Assembly (NCBI RefSeq): GCF_000003855.2 | Contig: NW_003101681.1 | Span: 143,068-161,184 of the forward strand | Length of the DNA stretch: 18,117 nt | Direction: 5' to 3' | DNA from: Blastomyces gilchristii SLH14081 | Lineage: Eukaryota > Ascomycota > Eurotiomycetes > Onygenales > Ajellomycetaceae | In this document: positions 17,613 through 18,117 of the stretch, in pieces | How positions within the stretch are numbered: the stretch's first letter is position 1 | How the letters are laid out: every line of letters begins with the position of its first letter | Notes under the pieces: model-generated | Told to the model about the DNA's origin: nothing | Databases searched by the model: none | The model's input: only the letters and a program-made list of their open reading frames with translations | Translations under genes and position numbers: made by a program

Positions 17613-18117
17613 ATCTGTTACTTCTTACTCATAAAAGCTCTTATATAATAGAGACTGAGTCTAATTAGTAAGACTTGATACAGAGTAGAACTCTCTACTG
17701 TAAGTTAAGTTACTAGTTAAGTAAGATTCTGTAAACACTCATCAGAGCTGATATAAGATGTCAATATCTCACTATTCTACTGTGCACCTGTCAAGGTTCT
17801 AATGATATAGAGTCAAGTCTAATATAGTGATTATATACTACTTAAGCAAGTCTCTAACTAGAGCTGTTATCAGAGTCTAGCTCTCTCTCAAATATAGAGA
17901 ATGATTTTAAAAATTATCTGACTAGCAGATCTAGATATGTATCTAGACTCTAGATAGAACACTCTGATAGACTAGAGTTTACAAGCTCACTGTCAAGTTC
18001 TAATACTGACAGAGAGAACTACAGTCATCAAGTCTATAATTAGTCTCTAACACAGAGCAAGGTTATGACAGCTGATTGATAGGTCTATGAGCATCTAATA
18101 AAGGCTGAGATCAGCAA
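17533..18117 (+). mobile_element. tRNA-headed repeat, copy 2, runs off the window
   Basis: Opposite in orientation to copy 1 and collinear with it over 585 bases to the last base of the window. It inserted at the end of the gypsy RNase H coding region. It is less mutated than copy 1 in the head (it keeps GGCCGC and TTCGAAT). Confidence 0.75.

Overview
The window reads as a transposon graveyard from a filamentous ascomycete (Pezizomycotina) genome. Most of it is very AT-rich. The transposon reading frames in it are closed mainly by transition-type stops (CAG/CAA/TGG to TAG/TAA/TGA), and catalytic residues are changed by G:C to A:T transitions. This is the signature expected of repeat-induced point mutation (RIP). 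A short island of ordinary base composition (about 593-3340) sits between a Ty1/copia end and a nested transposon block. No intact gene of known function is visible. Species cannot be told from the sequence.

Layout: 1-592 is the 3' end of a Ty1/copia element (pol tail, polypurine tract, 201-bp LTR). 593-3340 is the GC-normal island. It holds a decayed fungal gene (621-1037, two in-frame TAGs), a convergent decayed alpha-kinase gene (1454-2457 minus, with a probable tail to 1034), and one unexplained 126-codon ORF (2717-3097). 3345-7272 is a Tc1/mariner pogo/Fot1-like element with about 70-bp inverted ends. Its transposase has lost the catalytic core, and it hosts a hAT MITE (3778-4281), a non-LTR retrotransposon RNase H tail on the minus strand (5010-5903), a tRNA-headed repeat on the minus strand (5931-6514) and a truncated hAT MITE (6549-6922).

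7338-13671 is the main discovery: one complete 6,334-bp hAT element. Its two ends carry the same terminal sequence as the MITEs, and it is flanked by an 8-bp target duplication (AGTACACT/AGTACGCT). It contains a RIP-dead but nearly full-length hAT transposase (11038-13342: BED-like finger, RNase H-like core, dimerisation domain) and a second, unrecognised lysine-rich reading frame (about 9090-10480). That second frame is itself split by a MITE of the same family (9827-10332).

13680-17532 is a Ty3/gypsy element with gag zinc knuckle, protease, reverse transcriptase and RNase H in a single frame once the MITE at 15650-16153 is removed. 17533-18117 is a second, opposite-orientation copy of the tRNA-headed repeat and runs off the window.

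The parts fit together as an autonomous hAT parent and its non-autonomous MITE family (four bodies, three with clear 8-bp duplications) that spread into every other element class here. Nesting gives a relative order: pogo, gypsy and the hAT parent are older than the MITEs inside them.
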